The position numbers and the translations under genes were made by a program. From Pleurotus ostreatus/Saccharomyces cerevisiae fusant (Eukaryota > Opisthokonta), in the NCBI GenBank assembly GCA_024196135.1, contig JAMQCK010000211.1:1-38050 (forward strand): a stretch of DNA of 38,050 bases, in the 5' to 3' direction. Within the stretch, counting starts at the first letter, position 1, and the number at the start of each line of letters is the position of its first letter. The notes beneath the pieces are model-generated. The model was not told the DNA's origin, did no database searches, and saw nothing but the letters and a program-made list of their open reading frames with translations. Below are positions 21,230-33,237 of this stretch, piece after piece.

Positions 21230-24113
21230 ATGGTGTGAGTATCCTGCGTTCTTCCCATCGCCCGCACCCAGCTGATCGACGATGCAGCAACTTCACCGTA
21301 GGTTAGTAAACGCGTTTCGCGCTGAGGAACGACATGCAAACCTCCGATCTTTACAGACCAGATCCGTGGGCTCATGGACAAGCCCACCAACATCCGTAAC
21401 ATGAGTGTCATTGCCCATGGTGAGTTGCACGCGTCCATCTCCTCACCCCTTATGCTGACTGTACACAGTCGATCACGGAAAGTCCACCCTCACGGATTCC
21501 TTGGTGTCCAAGGCCGGTATCATCGCCTCCGCCAAGGCTGGTGACATGCGCTTCACCGACACAAGAGAAGACGAGAAGGAGCGTGGTATCACGATCAAGT
21601 CCACCGCCATCTCCATGTACTTCGAGGTCGAGAAGGACGATGTCTCTGCCATCAAGCAGAAGACCGTCGGTGCGTAGCTTTACACCCATATCTGCCCGCG
21701 ATTTAACCAGCGCATAGGCAACGAGTTCTTGATCAACCTTATCGACTCCCCGGGACACGTTGACTTCTCGTCTGAGGTCACTGCTGCTCTCCGTGTTACC
21801 GATGGTGCTCTCGTCGTCGTCGACTGTGTGGAGGGTGTCTGCGTGCAGACCGAGACTGTGCTCCGTCAGGCGCTCACCGAGCGTATCAAGCCCGTCGTTG
21901 TCATCAACAAGGTCGACCGTGCTCTTCTCGAGCTCCAGGTCAGCAAGGAGGACCTCTACCAGTCCTTCCAGCGTACGGTCGAGTCTACCAACGTCATCAT
22001 CTCGACATACCACGACGAGGCCCTCGGTGATGTCCAGGTCTACCCGGAGAAGGGTACCGTCGCGTTCGGTTCTGGTCTTCACGGCTGGGCCTTCACTCTC
22101 CGCCAGTTCGCCACCCGCTACGCGAAGAAGTTCGGTGTCGACAAGGAGAAGATGATGGGTCGTCTCTGGGGGGACAACTACTTCAACCCGGCGACCAAGA
22201 AGTGGACCACCAACGGCACCACTTCCGACGGCAAGCAGCTCGAGCGTGCCTTCAACCTCTTCGTCCTCGACCCCATCTTCCGCATCTTCGACGCCGTCAT
22301 GAACTTCAAGAAGGACGCCATCGGCCCCATGCTCGACAAGCTCGACGTCAAGCTCGCCCAGGACGAGCGTGACCTCGAGGGCAAGCAGCTCCTCAAGGTC
22401 GTCATGCGCAAGTTCTTGCCCGCTGGTGACTCCCTCTTGGAGATGATTGTCATCAACCTCCCCTCGCCCGCGACCGCTCAGCGCTACCGTGTCGAGACCT
22501 TGTACGAGGGCCCCCTCGACGATGAGTCCGCCATCGGTATCCGCGAGTGTGACCCGAAGGCCCCGCTTGTCCTCTACGTCTCCAAGATGGTGCCGACCTC
22601 CGATAAGGGTCGCTTCTACGCCTTCGGTCGTGTCTTCTCCGGTACCGTCCGTGCTGGCCCCAAGATCCGCATCCAGGGTCCGAACTACACCCCGGGCAAG
22701 AAGGACGACTTGTTCATCAAGTCCGTCCAGCGTACCGTCCTCATGATGGGTCGCTACATCGAGCCCATTGAGGACTGCCCGGCCGGTAACATCGTCGGTC
22801 TCGTCGGCATTGACCAGTTCTTGCTCAAGAGCGGTACCCTCACCACCTCCGAGACTGCCCACAACATGAAGGTCATGCGCTTCTCCGTCTCCCCCGTCGT
22901 CCAGGTCGCCGTCGAGGTCAAGAACGCTGCGGATCTTCCCAAGCTTGTCGAGGGTCTCAAGCGTCTCTCGAAGTCCGACCCGTGTGTCCAGGCATGGATC
23001 AACGAGACCGGTGAGCACATCGTCGCTGGTGCTGGTGAGCTCCACCTGGAGATTTGCTTGAAGGTATGTCCGTTTGCCCCGTATCTTTCACCCCATCTGA
23101 CGTCGCGCAGGATCTCCAAGAGGACCACGCCGGTGTTCCCCTCAAGATCTCCGACCCCGTCGTCCCGTACCGTGAGACCGTCAAGGCCGAGTCCTCGATG
23201 GTCGCCTTGTCGAAGTCGCAGAACAAGCACAACCGTCTCTACGTCAAGGCTATGCCCATCGAGGAGGAGCTCTCGCTCGCCATCGAGTCCGGCAAGGTCA
23301 ACGCCCGCGACGATTTCAAGGCTCGTGCTCGCATTCTCGCGGACGAGTTCGGCTGGGATGTCACGGACGCCCGTAAGATTTGGTGCTTCGGTCCCGACAC
23401 GACCGGCCCGAACCTGCTCGTCGATGTCACGAAGGGTGTGCAGTACCTCAACGAGATCAAGGACTCCTGCGTCGCTGCCTTCCAGTGGGCAACGAAGGAG
23501 GGTGTCTGCGCTGAGGAGAACATGCGCGGTATCCGCTTCAACGTCCTCGATGTTACGGTAAGCGCGATCTTTTCTCATCGCTGTCGCATGTCTGACGCCT
23601 CTCCCAGTTGCACGCCGATGCCATTCACCGTGGTGGTGGGCAGATCATCCCCACTTGCCGTCGTGTCTGCTACGCCGCCTGCTTGCTCGCCACGCCCTCT
23701 CTCCAGGAGCCGGTCTACCTCGTCGAGATCCAGTGCCCGGAGAACGCCATCGGCGGTATCTACTCGTGCTTGAACAAGCGTCGTGGCCAGGTCTTCTCCG
23801 AGGAGCAGCGTGTCGGCACGCCCATGTTCACCGTCAAGGCGTACCTCCCCGTCTCCGAGTCCTTCGGCTTCAACGGCGAGCTCCGGTCACACACCGCCGG
23901 CCAGGCCTTCCCCCAGGCCGTCTTCGACCACTGGGAGTTGATGAACGGCAGCCCGCTCGAGAAGGGCAGCAAGATGGAGGAGCTCGTCCGCCAGATCCGT
24001 ACGCGCAAGGGTCTCAAGGTATGTTTTGCTGTCTTGTATACTACCACGTCGTTGCTGACCATCATCTTCAGCCCGATATTCCTTCGCTCGACACCTACTA
24101 CGACAAGCTGTAA
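21230..24113 (+). CDS. EFT2: Translation elongation factor 2 (842 aa)
   Basis: Exons 21230-21234, 21288-21301, 21357-21419, 21469-21669, 21718-23063, 23111-23557, 23608-24018 and 24072-24113. The first two exons are 5 and 14 nt. Splicing yields [20 protein letters not shown], the universal eEF2 start. The length is 842 aa, as in yeast. P-loop AHVDHGKST is at residues 26-34; T57 sits in RFTDTREDE, the regulatory phosphosite context. DSPGHVDF and the G4 motif NKVD are present. H699 in [12 protein letters not shown] is the diphthamide histidine, at the same number as in yeast. eEF2 is the GTPase that translocates tRNA-mRNA on the 80S ribosome. Codons are strongly biased to C-ending forms (GTC, CTC, AAG), unlike neighbouring genes, matching very high expression. 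Confidence 0.98.
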
Positions 24114-25898
24114 AGGCCCTGCTCGCTCATCTCTCCGTGTACGAAGGGTATCATGTACTGTGCCGCGCTTGACATTTTGTTGTTCCAGTAGCTGTTGTTT
24201 TCCCTATCACTGTTTCCTTACCGCATTGTACGAATACACGGCTCGCTCCGCGAGATCATGTAACGCTCTCCATCTCGTGTACCAATAACGAAAAGTTGTG
24301 AGAGAAATACCTGTGGCGTCGTAGATTCTGTGAATGTTGGTACGCGACGCACGAACATCCCTTGCGTGCTCGCAAGGACGGACACTGGTATGTCGTCCAC
24401 CTTTGCTGTGTTCAGGACGGTGTCTATTGGAGAGGTAAGATACAATTGAGAGTGGTAAATGTGCGTAAACGCTGGCGCCTGAAGGTCGACCAGGCAAGAC
24501 CGGCGCGTTTCCCTTCAATGAACGCAGCAGTCTCGCCATCCCTGTAAGGTTAGGGTTAGAGCATTCGCCCTTCGCCAAAAAAGCGGGACTCGCTCTTTGC
24601 GAGTCCCGCAATCGCTGCCAGGGCCGTCGCTTACGCAACTGGACCGGAGGAGAGCCTTGAAATGAGCATAAACACAAAGCTGTCCAAGCTTGCTCGCGCA
24701 AACCCAACGATGTCGACGACGGTCCGAAGAACACCTGGCTTTTGCAAGAAGCCGGTTCCGCGCGTCGACATTTTGGCCGGAGTGACGCCGTCCGACCGGT
24801 GGTAAGACCGTACAAAATCGGATGCAGGCGCCACGCCCCGCAGACCGCACGGTCAGTGACCGCGACGAGCAGGACGGACGGGCGAGCCGGGGATTACAAC
24901 GTGTTCCCCTGAACTAGCAGGGAGGAACGCTACCCGGGACGGCGAAGCTGCAGTAGAGCTGGGCGAGGAACGAAGTGTACAAGTACCTCCTCGTCCTGCC
25001 AGATACTAGAGCTTGCCGTTACTCCACCCTATCTCCGAGAGTGGTGCCACTAGAGCAGTCCCGACCAGCGCCAGTGGCGGAAGGCTGCCTACCAGCTGGT
25101 GAAGCACCGCGTGTCCAGCACCACTGAGTGAGGTAGGTGTTGGCGGGGGCGGACATCATCCTGTAGCGACGGCATAGGCCAAGCACGTCGCTCCCCCAAG
25201 TCCCCGTGTTCCGGTTCTCGCACAAGGCGATACTGAGGGCCAGGGGACCACACGCCCACCGTCCGCCCTTACACGCGGCGCGGACGATGGCGAAGCACAT
25301 CCGTCGACGAAGCCCACGAAGAAATAAGGACCACATGAGCGTCGGAATGAAGAGTGAGGAAGCGGGCAAGGGAGAAGGACCGCTGCTTTTATAGGGCTCT
25401 GAAAAGCGCTAGAGCCTAGCGCCGTTCGCAGTCTTGGTCTCAGTCGCTGGCCATCGAGACCGCCATGAGAGCAGCTCAACGTATTGCGAGACTCGGTACT
25501 GGAGACCCGTACCAGAAAGAGTTGAAGAACGAGACTAATCAGAGTCACAGACCATGAGGCTGAGCCGCCAGAGAAGGGATGCAAACGTCGGTGAACCTTG
25601 ATTAGTCGAGTCAAGATTGTCCTATGCCGCCGTCTGTCGCTTGTTGCTTGGTCATCGTTGAGTACAAGCCATAAGCCGTATTGAGTAAAAGCATCGCTAA
25701 GGGTGCGAAGGTACCTTTGGATTCGGATGCCTGCCTGAGTGAGCGGCGACGATGAGCGGAGAGGCCAAGTCGCTGAGTCCGCTTTTGATCCGCGGCCCAA
25801 CGGACCGAGAAGCGATCGAAAGTGATAATCGCGTGCGGCCAATTTCTGTAAGCGCCTGCCTTCCGCCACCGTGCCCCCACACCCCGCGCGCTGTGGCC
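24114..25898. other. Gene-poor region between EF2 and MetAP2
   Basis: About 1.8 kb. The first part is EF2 3' UTR. I find no open frame on either strand that resembles a protein. Notable items: TTAGGGTTAG at 24550-24559; a perfect hairpin at 24583-24609; and a TATA-like TATAAAA on the minus strand at 25387-25393 with no convincing gene behind it. The last ~150 bp should hold the MetAP2 promoter. Confidence 0.5.
24583..24609. repeat. Perfect 11-bp inverted repeat (hairpin)
   Basis: GCGGGACTCGC (24583-24593), loop TCTTT, then its exact reverse complement (24599-24609). It is preceded by a run of six A residues (24577-24582) and lies about 470 bp past the EF2 stop codon. On the minus strand the stem would be followed by a T-run, so it resembles a terminator or structured RNA end. 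Function unknown. Confidence 0.7.
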
Positions 25899-27626
<1,728 letters not shown>

Positions 27627-27945
27627 GGCCGCGGTAGCACCCCGTCTGTACACCACTCTACGCCTATTACACGAGGCTCGGACGCACGAGCTGTCCCACG
27701 CAGACCGATCTCTTGAGCGCCTCCGCCGTGCTTCCCCGCGCGAGACCGCTGCCTTCGAGTGGCTTCGGCGCGGGGACAGACGAACGGAGAACGTCAGATG
27801 CCCAGGGACCAACAGATGGCCCGCGATTTGATAGTCGAACAACGGCACACGTGATAGCTGAATGTGGGGCAATAACGCCGATTACCGCATTTGGGGCCGG
27901 CCCTTGTGCTAAGATTAGCGGCTGCAGCGCCCCACGGTGACTTTC
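27627..27945. promoter_or_regulatory. Intergenic region upstream of the alpha/beta hydrolase gene
   Basis: 319 bp between the MetAP2 stop and the proposed hydrolase start; 3' UTR plus promoter. No element stands out. If the hydrolase start is actually downstream, this region is longer. Confidence 0.35.
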
Positions 27946-30398
27946 ATGGCGGCCTCCGTGTTCCTTGGCTCCTACCACGACGGCACTCTGGCGATCTTGA
28001 ACATCATGGTCTGGCTGCCGTGGAACGCAGGCCAAGCCCTGTGTGGCTTGCCAGCAACGACAGAGAAAGGACCAGCCCAGCCGCAACTCACGCAGGATCC
28101 GAAGTCGCTTGTGCATTACAAGACCCCAGGCATCGCGCCTCCCTCTGCGCGCGTCGATCACGGCCTTCGTGAGCTCGAGCGCCCTCGCCTCAGCATATGG
28201 CAGTGGTGGAGGTACCCAGCCCTAGTGGCGTACAAGAGTGCGTCACCTGTGTTTGACGAGACCCACACCCAACTCACTTGAGTCCAACAGCTACCGAGTT
28301 GGCGCAGGAGATGGTGCACTATACGCTGTGGGGGCCGCGCAAACCGTCGTGGGGCATCGAGATGACGCTCATCAATGCGCTTATGCGGGGCGCGGCGCAG
28401 CATAGCGCGCTGGTTGACATCGTGCGTAGCCGATCATTGACCTCACATCGAAGTGCTGACATGGTTTCGCCCAGGGTGCTATCCGTATGGTCTTGAGCCT
28501 CGCTGGGATGGTCCCAATACCGTCCGACGCGATCGTGACGCCTGTCAGCTTCCGCGTAAGGCGGCGAGGCCTCCGTGGTATGCTCGCCGAGTTCGACGCT
28601 CTCGAGGACGGCTCTCGCACATTATACGGAGAATGGGTCGTCGGACGACGAACATGGCAACGACTACAGACCGAATGGCACGCCGCACGGACGTCAGAGA
28701 AAGTGGGTGGCGCAGCGCCTCTGAAGCAGAAGAAAGAGACTGTAATTTTATATATCCACGGAGGTACGTCCTCTGCGAGCGTATTTCTCGGAGGTGGCTG
28801 CTGACAACCATGTCAGGTGCATACTACCTCTCCAGCGCTGCCGGGCAGCGCCTAATCTCCATACCCCTTTCGAAGTATACCGACTGTCGGGTGTTTGGTC
28901 AGTGCCCTTCCAGCTTTGCGCCAAATCTCGGACTGACGTACATCCAGCCATCGACTACAGACTGGCACCAGAGACCAAGTTCCCCGGTCCCCTTCACGAC
29001 GTGGTCTCCGCATATCTGCGGCTCGTCGAAGACCTGCAGATACCCGCTGCCAATATCGTTCTCGCTGGAGACAGTGCTGGAGGCGGTCTCACGACGGCCT
29101 TGTTGCTCTACCTGCGCGATAACGCCTATCCTCTTCCGTCAGGTGCTATCCTGATGTCACCTTGGGTCGGTAAGTGTCAAATCGGCAGGTGAATGATTTG
29201 TGGCAATTTACTTATATCATTGTCCAGACCTTACGATGAGCTGCGAATCTTGGGAAACGAACGCCGCCTACGACGTCGTCCCGATGCCCAACCGCGAATC
29301 TCACATGCACCCCGTGGCTCTGTATCTCGGCGAGAACATCGAACGTTATGTCACTCACCCGTATGCGAGTCCGCTGTTCGGCGACTTCCACGGTATACCG
29401 CCGGTGAGCGAATCTGCATTTGTTAGTGTTTTTAGGTGCTGATTTCTTACCTTTAGCTTCTCATCCAAGCCGGCGACTCTGAAGTCCTCCGTGACGAAAT
29501 TACCCTCCTCGCGCACAAGGCCACCCTTGTCGGCGTCAAGGTCCGCCACGAGCTCTACGAAGACGCCGTCCACATCTTCCAAACCTACCCCTTCCTCGAG
29601 TCTGCACACCGCGCCTTTCTCTCCATGCGTGAATTCGTCCGCAATGCGGTGCCCGACAGTGAGAAGGGCACGATTGCGGAGAGCGCAGAAAGGGAGCTGG
29701 AGCGCGAGATGGAAACCAAGGAGACCGCGGTCGTCAGTGGGGATGGGATGGAGGAGAAGAGGGGCGTGGAGGGACTGGAGCCTGAGGCGGGGGCAGTGCC
29801 AAGCGAGAGCGAGGATGACAGGAGCAGCTGGAGGCGGAGCGATACGCGGTGGTTGGCAGCGCCGGAGAGCGACGACGATGACGAGGAGCCACCAGTGGTG
29901 CATATCTCGCGGAAGGAGAAGGGCAAGGGCAAGGCGAAGACCGATTGGGTGGAGGAGACGCGGGAGGTCTCGCCAGAACAAGAGGTACCGAAGACGCCGC
30001 CCCGTCGCCGTCGCGCGGAGACACTGTCCAATGGCCACCTGCGTCGTCTGCAGGGAGCCTTCGCGCACATGTTCCCCCAGCACGACTCGCCACCGCCTGC
30101 CCGGCCGCGCTTCTCGCGGGTCAAGTCATCCTACTCGGCGCTGCCCAAGCGGCCTGGGATGCCGACGTTCACGGTGGCAGACCACGAGCGCAGCGAAGGA
30201 CACCGCATCTCGCGTCCCTCATCGCGGTTGTCTAACGCTTCGCCGACTTCATCACCAACCATGCCCTCGCCCTCGATCCGCAGGAAGAAGGCGAACTCGA
30301 TGTCTGCGAGCCATCCGGATATCGCGTCGCTGGTGAACAGCTGGAGGCATGACGGGCCAGCGAACGAGACGTTGATGTTCCAGCCAATGGGGAGGTAA
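27946..30398 (+). CDS. HSL-type alpha/beta hydrolase with long disordered C-terminal tail (about 710 aa, start uncertain)
   Basis: Exons 27946-28237, 28291-28421, 28475-28763, 28817-28897, 28948-29169, 29228-29403 and 29457-30398. The oxyanion motif HGGAYY is at residues 236-241 and the nucleophile elbow GDSAGGG has S307. The catalytic acid is D404 (AGDSEVLRDE) and the histidine is H436 (DAVHIF). This is the hormone-sensitive-lipase-like esterase class, also seen in yeast steryl deacetylase. The hydrophobic WWRYPALVAYK segment near residue 90 may associate with membrane. Residues after ~480 form a charged, low-complexity tail (EREMETKE, DDDDEEPP, PPRRRRAET, multiple SP sites) absent from typical family members. 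The first ~80 residues look unlike a conserved domain, so the true start may differ. Substrate unknown. Confidence 0.8.
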
Positions 30399-30734
30399 GA
30401 GTGGGGATCGAACGGATCGAGAGGGTCGAGGCAAGGGTTGAAGGAAGGGAGAATGAAGGACATCACAACCTACCTGTACGTGTAATGCTTCAATGCATTC
30501 TCGTCAAGCACGGCCTTCTGCACACACGCATACCTTGTAATATCTGTGGCACGCACGCATGCATTCTGGCACACGCACATAATAATACCAGCACGGTGTA
30601 TCCTGTAGTCGATGCAATGGTCTATCAAGGAAATAACATACGAAAGAAGACGATGCTAGGCAGGAGATAGTGTAGTCCATTGTGGATGAGGCTATGGGTA
30701 CATCTGAAAGGTGTCCGTCCGTCCGGTATGGAGG
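30399..30734. other. Convergent 3' region between the hydrolase and ISC1
   Basis: 336 bp holding both 3' UTRs. It contains CACACGCA-type and GCACGCATGCATT repeats near 30519-30575. No gene is seen. Confidence 0.45.
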
Positions 30735-32177
30735 TTACGCTGCTGTGGATGCCTGTGTTACGGCGTACGCCCTCTGCAACTCGAGCCCCTTCTTGTATAT
30801 CTCCAGTTCTTCGATGACGTTCATCAGCGCGTTGCACTCCCATTGACCGTAAAGGAAGCCTTCGTAGAGCATGGTTGTGCCCGTCCAGGAGAGAAAGACG
30901 GTGAATATGATGAAGATGGGGTTGATCCATGAATGTGGCAGCCAGGATGAGCCTATGGCGAGTGCGACGAGCAGAAGCAGGCATAGAGCAAAGACCATCA
31001 GCTCTTGTCGTGCGCGAGCTTTGGCGAAGCGGTAACACGCCGCAAGAGCCTGAAGAACTCCAGTGACTGCTTGCTCCGACAGCTCAGTCGGCACAGGCGC
31101 AGGCAGCTCCTCCGGGTCCCCAATCTCAAAAGTAGTCTCCACCCCAAAGTGGTCCGAGTACGAGAACGCCCGCCCGGGCACGAGGTCCGTCAGCACCACC
31201 CGGCACTGCGTCGCCTTCAGCCGCGGATGCGGCCCCGCGCGCACGGGCTGGCGGTAGAGCACGTAGTCCAGGCGCTTCCCCCAGTGCGCGCGGGCGTGCG
31301 AGTCGAGGGGCTTGCCGGCGGAGTAGGTGTTGAGGGGCGAGTCGGCGGTGACGCCGAAGCGGGAGAGGGCCTCGAGGGGGGAGGCGGCTCCGGCGCCGGG
31401 GTTGGGGTGCGTGATGGCCCAGGCGTCGGTGAGGGCGGCGTGGTCGCGGATGACCTCCATGGGGAGGGTGGTGGGGATACTGTTGAAGTCACCGGCCTGG
31501 ATGGAAGTTCGGGTGAGGGACTGACACGGATGGATGGGATGGGACGTACGGCGATGACATAGCGACCTAGTTCAGCAGATTGGCGGGCGAGTTTGGCAAT
31601 CTCCCACGCGTTGACAAGACGGTGGGCACGGTTGTACTCTGGACCATCTTCACCACCCTTGGCGAACAGCTGAAAAGGCCTATATCAGTAGGTGGCGCGC
31701 ACTCGGGGCGTAATGGGCTCACATGAGTGTTGAAGACCTGGAGAAGCCCAAGGCGAGGGTGTAGTAGCGTTGCGCTTGCAGCTGCCTTTCCTACGAACCA
31801 GTCACCCGCCCCCACATCGATCGGTGCGCCGTTCAGCGAGTATGGGTGTACTGCAGTCGCGACGATCGGGTACCTCGAGAGGATCGCGAGGCCCGCTCCA
31901 AGTGCACCGCTGCCTTCTGTCAGCCTATGTCAACGGATACCCAGTATCACACGCACCTATAGTAGAACTTGGAATGCGGCAGACGAGCCGCTGCAGCATC
32001 CCGTACGCGCTCATAGTCGGCGAACACCCAGATCTCCTGCAGGCATATGACGTCGTACTCGGCATTCGCGAGCGCTGCAGCAATCGCATCGACGCGCTCC
32101 CTCCTATCCTTGCTCACAAACTTGAGCCCCCAGCAGTTGAGCGAGAACACGCGCAGCTGGCGGTCAGGGTCCGACAT
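30735..32177 (-). CDS. ISC1: Inositol phosphosphingolipid phospholipase C / neutral sphingomyelinase-like (429 aa)
   Basis: Exons 32177-31957, 31909-31723, 31669-31550 and 31496-30735. The endonuclease/exonuclease/phosphatase fold is marked by LNCWG (N14), CLQEIW (E48), HPYSLNG, the P-loop-like GDWFVGKA, NTH, AAGDFNS (D179) and YSDHFG. Two hydrophobic helices close to the C-terminus (ELMVFALCLLLLVALAIGSS and NPIFIIFTVFLSWTGTTML) give the membrane anchor seen in yeast Isc1 and animal nSMase2-like enzymes. It cleaves inositol phosphosphingolipids to ceramide. For the first intron I chose the acceptor at 31910-31912, which restores FYYSGALGAGLAILSR; a nearer AG would leave only 32 nt and add four residues. 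It is divergent from NXT1 with 93 bp between starts. Confidence 0.93.
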
Positions 32178-32270
32178 CTCTGCACAAGCACAAGGGTGGA
32201 GGCGCGCGCCCACGTGCCCGCGCTGCTCTTGTCCTCCCCGATCATCACAGCACAAGCGCCCAACGGCATC
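32178..32270. promoter_or_regulatory. Very short divergent promoter of ISC1 and NXT1
   Basis: Only 93 bp separate the two ATGs, so the 5' leaders are short and the core promoters must overlap. No TATA box is seen. Confidence 0.55.
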
Positions 32271-32870
32271 ATGTCGGCCCCCCTCCCACCAAGCGGGCCC
32301 TTCTCCCGGAGCGAGTGCGTCTCCTAGCGCAAGTAGTCGCCCCGCAAGCACCGAACCGACCGACCTCCCGCAGCATCGAGATTGCGAACCGCGCCGCAGA
32401 TGGATTCGTGCGCGTCTACTATTCGGCGTACGACTCGGACACCCGCGCGACCGACGTGCCCAAGTTCTATCGCCAGGACTCGACATTGACATGGAATGGC
32501 ACCGCACTACAGGGCGCTGAGGGCATGCATCAGCTCCTGCAGGGCATGCCGCCCACGCAACACGAAATGCAGTCTTTCGACTGTCATCCGGTACCTGGTA
32601 TGTCCCCAGTGCTGTTGTAAGCGAACGACGCTAACAATATATTCAGGGACATCACCCCCTCAACTCCTCATCACCGTTTCGGGGAACGTTACGCACGGTG
32701 CAGGCCCAACAGCAAACCCAAAAGGCAGCAATCCGAAGGACCCGGAAGGGCACCCTCGCGTATTCTGTCAGACCTTCATGCTCGTCGTGGACCCCACCGC
32801 ACCGCCCTCCAAGCCCGGAGAGATGGCAAAATACTACGTCTGCGCAGACTCATTCCGCTTCGTCGGCTGA
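32271..32870 (+). CDS. NTF2-related mRNA export cofactor NXT1/p15 (163 aa)
   Basis: Exons 32271-32314, 32374-32597 and 32647-32870. After a short disordered leader the chain reads SDIEIANRAADGFVRVYYSA, then FYRQDSTLTWNGTALQGAEG and MHQLLQGMPPTQHEMQSFDC. These are the hallmark helices and first strands of the NTF2 fold in the p15/NXT branch. LLITVSGNVTHG, FCQTFMLVVD and YYVCADSFRFVG complete the sheet. p15 partners Mex67/NXF1 for bulk mRNA export through nuclear pores. The size fits. A Pro/Asn/Lys-rich loop (GPTANPKGSNPKDPEG) lengthens one hairpin, as in other fungal members. The first splice (GA|C) is needed to make the conserved start of the fold. Confidence 0.9.
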
Positions 32871-33237
32871 GGCTCTGCCTGCGCATTGGGCTTACAAGTT
32901 GTATTTGTAGGTATGTCCTGCGTTCTGCACTGTTTCCTATGACTGAATGATTCTCAGATTTGTTCTATGTATCATACACTGTCAATGCCAGTCACCATAC
33001 GGCACCTAATTAGAAAATAGCGCGAGGATTCACCCTCGAGATGGACAACAGCCAAGCAGTTGAAACTTATTCGAGAAGGCTTCAAGGAGACTGTCGTGTG
33101 TATTCTGCTATTGTGATCACTACTGTACATTGCAAAATACCCTTAGACTGCACATCTAACAAGTTGTAGTACATCGTTCTCCGATGCCGCAGCGTTGCCT
33201 CAAAATAGGCAGGGCTTCCTATCTCAATGTCCCTCCT
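32871..33237. other. Convergent 3' region between NXT1 and the RNF10-like gene
   Basis: 367 bp, relatively A/T-rich, holding both 3' UTRs. No gene or repeat is recognised. Confidence 0.5.

Noticed and set aside
21450..23045. 531-aa open frame antisense to EF2
   Set aside because: It is an overlap artefact of the C-ending codon bias of EF2; composition is Asp/Glu/Leu/Val-rich without domains, and the sense strand is certain.
24550..24559. Chromosome end or subtelomere
   Set aside because: Only one and a half TTAGGG units, surrounded by housekeeping genes on both sides.
24207..24815. 202-aa minus-strand open frame after EF2
   Set aside because: No recognisable motif and Arg/Ser-rich shadow-like composition; it spans the hairpin.
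31910..31956. A 32-nt first intron in ISC1 using the AG at 31925-31927
   Set aside because: Too short for this genome and it inserts extra residues; the acceptor at 31910-31912 gives a 47-nt intron and the conserved SGALGAG.
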